DNA of 33,271 bases. Origin: Chloroflexota bacterium (GTDB taxonomy: Bacteria > Chloroflexota > UBA6077 > CF-72). A program made the position numbers and the translations under genes. Below are positions 30,702-33,271 of this stretch, piece by piece. The notes under the pieces are model-generated. The model did not search any database, was not told the DNA's origin, and was given only the letters and a program-made list of their open reading frames with translations. The stretch spans positions 1-33,271 of the forward strand of contig JAFAWJ010000659.1 of assembly GCA_019242065.1 (NCBI GenBank), read 5' to 3'. Positions within the stretch are counted from its first letter, which is position 1, and every line of letters starts with the position of its first letter.

Positions 30702-31742
30702 GTGACGTCCCAGAGCTCCAATTACCCGGTTCGTGACGACTGGCTCCGCTTGTGGTCGGACGACATTCTCGAGCCTGAGCTGCCCATCGTCGACCCACAC
30801 CATCACCTGTGGGACCGCGGCGGGTGGCGCTATCTGCTGCATGAGCTGCTCGACGACCTGAACAGTGGCCACAACATCATCGCCACCGTGTTTCTCCAGT
30901 GCCGTTCGATGCACCGCGCCGACGGGCCAGAGGAGCTCCGACCAGTCGGCGAAACCGAGTTTGTCAACGGCGTCGCGGCCATGAGCGCCAGCGGTGGCTT
31001 TGGTCCGACGCGTGCGTGCGCCGGCATCGTCGGCTACGCCGATATGCGGCTGGGCGCCCGTGTCCGTGATGTCCTCGAGGCGCACATCCGCGCCGGCGGT
31101 GGCCGCTTTCGGGGCATCCGCCACATCGCCGCCTGGGACGCGGACGCCTCGATCGTCAATCCCTCCAACGTCGCGCCGCCCGGTCTCATGGCCGACAAAA
31201 GCTTTCGCGAAGGACTCGCCACGCTCACCTCACTCGACCTGTCGTTCGATGCCTGGCTCTATCACCCACAGCTCGACGAGCTGACGGACCTTGCCCGCGC
31301 GCTTCCGCAGACCCGCATCGTGCTCAACCACGTCGGTGGACCGCTGCGCGTGGGCGCCTACGCCAGCCGGCATGACGAAGTCTTCGAACGCTGGTCAGCA
31401 TCCATCCGCAATCTGGCCAGCTGTCCCAACGTGCATGTCAAGCTGGGCGGGCTCGGGATGCGCATCAACGGTCTGCTCTTCGACGAGCAACCCGCGCCGC
31501 CCTCCACCGCATCGCTTGCCGCCGGACTCCGTCCGTTCGTCGAGACGTGCATCGACGCCTTTGGCGTCGACCGCTGCATGTTCGAGAGCAATTTCCCGGT
31601 CGACAAGGGTGCCTATCCGTACGCCGCGTACTGGAATGCGTGCAAATATCTGACGCGCGGTGCGAGCGCAGCCGAGAAAGGGGCGCTCTTCAAGGACACT
31701 GCCGCCCGCTTCTACCGCCTGGAGCTCCAGGGCCCTTGGTAA
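30702..31742 (+). CDS. Amidohydrolase family 2 protein (TIM-barrel metal hydrolase)
   Basis: I choose GTG 30702 (346 residues) over an upstream in-frame start at 30549, which lies within the neighbouring divergent gene. The N-terminus carries the metal-binding motif LPIVDPHHHLWDRGG (the HxH pair). The barrel contains FRGIRHIAAWD, SFDAWLYHPQLDELTDLARA, RIVLNHVGGPLR with a likely metal-ligand His, VHVKLGGLGMRING, and the C-terminal RCMFESNFPVDKGAYPYAAY with the conserved Asp. This is the amidohydrolase_2 fold of fuconolactonase-type lactonases and decarboxylases. It hydrolyses a lactone or decarboxylates an acid; the substrate is unknown, but the nearby Gfo/Idh and mandelate-racemase-type genes suggest sugar-acid breakdown. 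Confidence 0.88.
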   Translation: MTSQSSNYPVRDDWLRLWSDDILEPELPIVDPHHHLWDRGGWRYLLHELLDDLNSGHNIIATVFLQCRSMHRADGPEELRPVGETEFVNGVAAMSASGGFGPTRACAGIVGYADMRLGARVRDVLEAHIRAGGGRFRGIRHIAAWDADASIVNPSNVAPPGLMADKSFREGLATLTSLDLSFDAWLYHPQLDELTDLARALPQTRIVLNHVGGPLRVGAYASRHDEVFERWSASIRNLASCPNVHVKLGGLGMRINGLLFDEQPAPPSTASLAAGLRPFVETCIDAFGVDRCMFESNFPVDKGAYPYAAYWNACKYLTRGASAAEKGALFKDTAARFYRLELQGPW

Positions 31743-31766
31743 AGCTGGTAAACGGGTAAATGCGGC

Positions 31767-32816
31767 TCAGGCCACGTAGGGCAGCAGATCGCGACGGAGC
31801 CCGGGCATGTGGCGGAGTTTCGTCAGCCCGGCCGTTTCGATCTGGCGAATCCGCTCGCTGCTGAGCCCCAGCTCGCGGCTCATCTCGCGCAGCGTCCGCT
31901 CGTGCCCGCGGTCCAGGCCAAACCGTAGCCGCAGAATCTGGCGCTCGTACGGGTGTAGCTCGTCGAGCGCCGACGCCAGCCGCTCCGACAGATCCGCGTT
32001 CTCGGACGACCGGTGCGCGGCCTCGCCGGCCGCCTCGTCGCTGATCAGGTCACCCCGCGTGAGGTCGCCTTCGTCGCCGAGCGGCGATTCGAGCGAAAGC
32101 GGCATGCGCGCCGCCCGCCGCGCCTCGGCAATGCGCTCGGGCTCGACCTCGAGATAGTCGGCCACTTCCTCAGTCGTCGGCTGTCGCCCGAGCTGACCGC
32201 CCAGCTCGCGTTCGGCACGTGCCGTTTTGGTCAGAAACTCGATGACGTGGCCCGGCAGTCGAATCGTGCGGCTCTGCTCGGCCACCGCGCGCGTCACCGC
32301 CTGACGAATCCACCAGTAAACGTACGTGCTGAGCCGAAAACCACGCTGCCAGTCGTATTTGTCGATGCCGGTCTGCAGACCGATATTGCCTTCCTGCACC
32401 AGGTCGAGGAACGACAGGCCACGCCCCAGATACCGACGTGCCACGGACACCACCAGCCGCAGATTGCATTCGATCAGACGCCGGCGTGCCCGGTTCCCGT
32501 CTTCGACCTGCTCCTCGAGCTCGAGTCGGCGCTCCGCCTCGAGCGAGTCGTCGGCGGCTGCCAGTTCGCGCAGCGCCGCCTTGCCAGCTTCGAGTCGCTG
32601 AGCGAGCGCCACCTCTTGTTCGGCGTTGAGCAGCTCATGGTCGGCGATCTCGCGCAGATACATGGCGCCAGCGTCACCCGCCAGCTCTTCGGACATCAGA
32701 CCGAAGCCACCGATCGGCACAGGCGCAGTGTCGTCACTTTCCACATCGGTCTCGAGTGACTCGGCCAGCTCGGGGGTCAGCAGTTCGTCGGGTGAGGGTG
32801 TCAGTTCAAGGCTCAT
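31767..32816 (-). CDS. RNA polymerase sigma-70 factor, group 2 (RpoD/SigA-like)
   Basis: The 349-residue factor starts at ATG 32816, preceded by GAAGGAA; a TTG at 32840 would add eight residues. Region 1.2 is near [20 protein letters not shown]. Region 2 runs [40 protein letters not shown] and [20 protein letters not shown], the core-binding and -10 recognition helices. Region 3 follows from [20 protein letters not shown]. Region 4 is [20 protein letters not shown] with the -35 helix-turn-helix [20 protein letters not shown]. The long region 1.1 of the primary factor is absent and replaced by an acidic N-terminus, so this is a non-essential group-2 factor, probably for stress or stationary phase. 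No anti-sigma gene adjoins. Confidence 0.92.
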   Translation of the reverse strand: MSLELTPSPDELLTPELAESLETDVESDDTAPVPIGGFGLMSEELAGDAGAMYLREIADHELLNAEQEVALAQRLEAGKAALRELAAADDSLEAERRLELEEQVEDGNRARRRLIECNLRLVVSVARRYLGRGLSFLDLVQEGNIGLQTGIDKYDWQRGFRLSTYVYWWIRQAVTRAVAEQSRTIRLPGHVIEFLTKTARAERELGGQLGRQPTTEEVADYLEVEPERIAEARRAARMPLSLESPLGDEGDLTRGDLISDEAAGEAAHRSSENADLSERLASALDELHPYERQILRLRFGLDRGHERTLREMSRELGLSSERIRQIETAGLTKLRHMPGLRRDLLPYVA

Positions 32817-32900
32817 GGTGCGTTCCTTCGTTGCCCCCATTACCGCATGGGCACATCAACAATTGACTGTCGCGCGGATAAATTCCTGTAAAACAAGAGT

Positions 32901-32929
32901 CGCGTTCGCGTTGCGAGGTTGCGAACGCG
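32901..32929. repeat. Perfect 9-bp inverted repeat upstream of the sigma factor gene
   Basis: CGCGTTCGC (32901-32909) and GCGAACGCG (32921-32929) form a 9-bp stem with an 11-base loop. On the minus strand the stem is followed by ACTCTTGTTTT, so in the sigma-gene leader it would resemble an intrinsic terminator or attenuator. It could also be a protein-binding site. Confidence 0.45.
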
Positions 32930-33014
32930 CGCATACCGATGACTTCCAGTCGGCTTCTGGTTGGGCTTTGCCGCCGCCAACGACGTCCGCCGCTGATCGC
33001 AATACTCTGTGCTG

Positions 33015-33271
33015 ATGATGAAGATCACCGGCTGCCGCACACACGTGGTCCGCGTTGGCCACGACGAATCGATCAACGGGGTGCACATCGTCCTGCGGTT
33101 GCAAACCGATGCTGGTCTGGAGGGCATCAGCTACATCACCCGACTGCACGACGCCGCGCCCGCTGCGCTCAGCATTCTGAAAGTACTGGTTGATCGCATC
33201 GTTGGCCTGGATCCGCTCGCGCCCGAGGCCATCACCGACCGCCTGCTGTTGCGTGGTCGGCCTCTGCCGTG
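33015..33271 (+). CDS. Mandelate racemase/muconate-lactonizing enzyme, N-terminal part (runs off the window)
   Basis: From ATG 33015 the frame is open to the window edge, 85 codons. The product starts MMKITGCRTHVVRVGHDESI and continues NGVHIVLRLQTDAGLEGISY, which is the capping-domain start of the enolase superfamily (MR/MLE). The DAGLEGISY strand-turn is characteristic. The catalytic barrel with its metal-binding acids lies outside the window, so the reaction cannot be assigned. A GTG at 33009 is an alternative start. No ribosome-binding site is visible. With the Gfo/Idh and amidohydrolase genes it fits a sugar-acid dehydration pathway, by inference. Confidence 0.75.
   Translation, partial: MMKITGCRTHVVRVGHDESINGVHIVLRLQTDAGLEGISYITRLHDAAPAALSILKVLVDRIVGLDPLAPEAITDRLLLRGRPLP

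Noticed and set aside
31743..31766. An intrinsic terminator between the convergent amidohydrolase and sigma factor genes
   Set aside because: The 24-base gap has no stem and no T-tract.
1..33271. tRNA, rRNA, CRISPR arrays or insertion sequences
   Set aside because: I saw no cloverleaf, no repeat-spacer array, no terminal inverted repeats and no transposase motif in any frame.

Overview
The window looks like chromosomal DNA of a high-GC (roughly 64% by eye), free-living bacterium. I lean towards a soil or sediment Chloroflexota (Thermomicrobia/Limnocylindria-like), but there is no rRNA or other marker to prove it. Supporting this are frequent GTG/TTG starts, lipoprotein solute-binding proteins with a Thr/Ala/Pro linker, a Tat-type L,D-transpeptidase, HdeD and DUF4203 membrane proteins, and a LigC-type ATP-dependent ligase. 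There is no tRNA, rRNA, CRISPR array, transposase or integrase. Most genes lie back to back with small gaps or 4-base overlaps.

Region 1 (1-3807) is the most unusual part. It starts with the C-terminal part of a secreted beta-helix protein. Three tandem phage-tail-collar (microcystin-dependent-protein-like) genes and a GNAT acetyltransferase follow. On the opposite strand, overlapping the end of the GNAT gene, is a 96-residue DUF6916-like gene that is easy to miss because it sits inside a longer open frame. No other phage genes are present.

Region 2 (3517-8356, minus strand) reads as one operon: a CUT1-type sugar-binding lipoprotein, a GH63/MGH1-like glucosidase, and the DUF6916-like gene, whose GTG start overlaps the glucosidase stop. 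No sugar permeases are present. Region 3 (8476-12233, plus) is a complete Fe(III)-type ABC importer: binding protein, two-domain permease and ATPase. The permease probably starts upstream of its first canonical start codon.

Region 4 (12226-20607) holds an MntP-like manganese exporter. A plus-strand set follows: an MFS transporter, a membrane-anchored beta-propeller, and a large double-VWA protein with a glutamine-amidotransferase-like domain. After it, on the minus strand, are an AhpD/CMD-like protein, an L,D-transpeptidase and a DUF1269 protein. Region 5 (20662-24648) contains a MetE-like zinc protein divergent from a LigC-type DNA ligase, and a ThDP-dependent enzyme.

Region 6 (24697-28463) begins with a clear yybP-ykoY manganese riboswitch upstream of a UPF0016 (MneA/TMEM165-type) exporter. 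After it come a GT87-like mannosyltransferase and three small membrane proteins. Region 7 (28530-33271) contains a TetR regulator, a Gfo/Idh/MocA oxidoreductase, a small secreted protein, an amidohydrolase, a group-2 sigma-70 factor and the start of a mandelate-racemase-family enzyme. This last group looks like a sugar-acid or lactone catabolic neighbourhood. The window carries two unrelated manganese exporters, one of them under riboswitch control.
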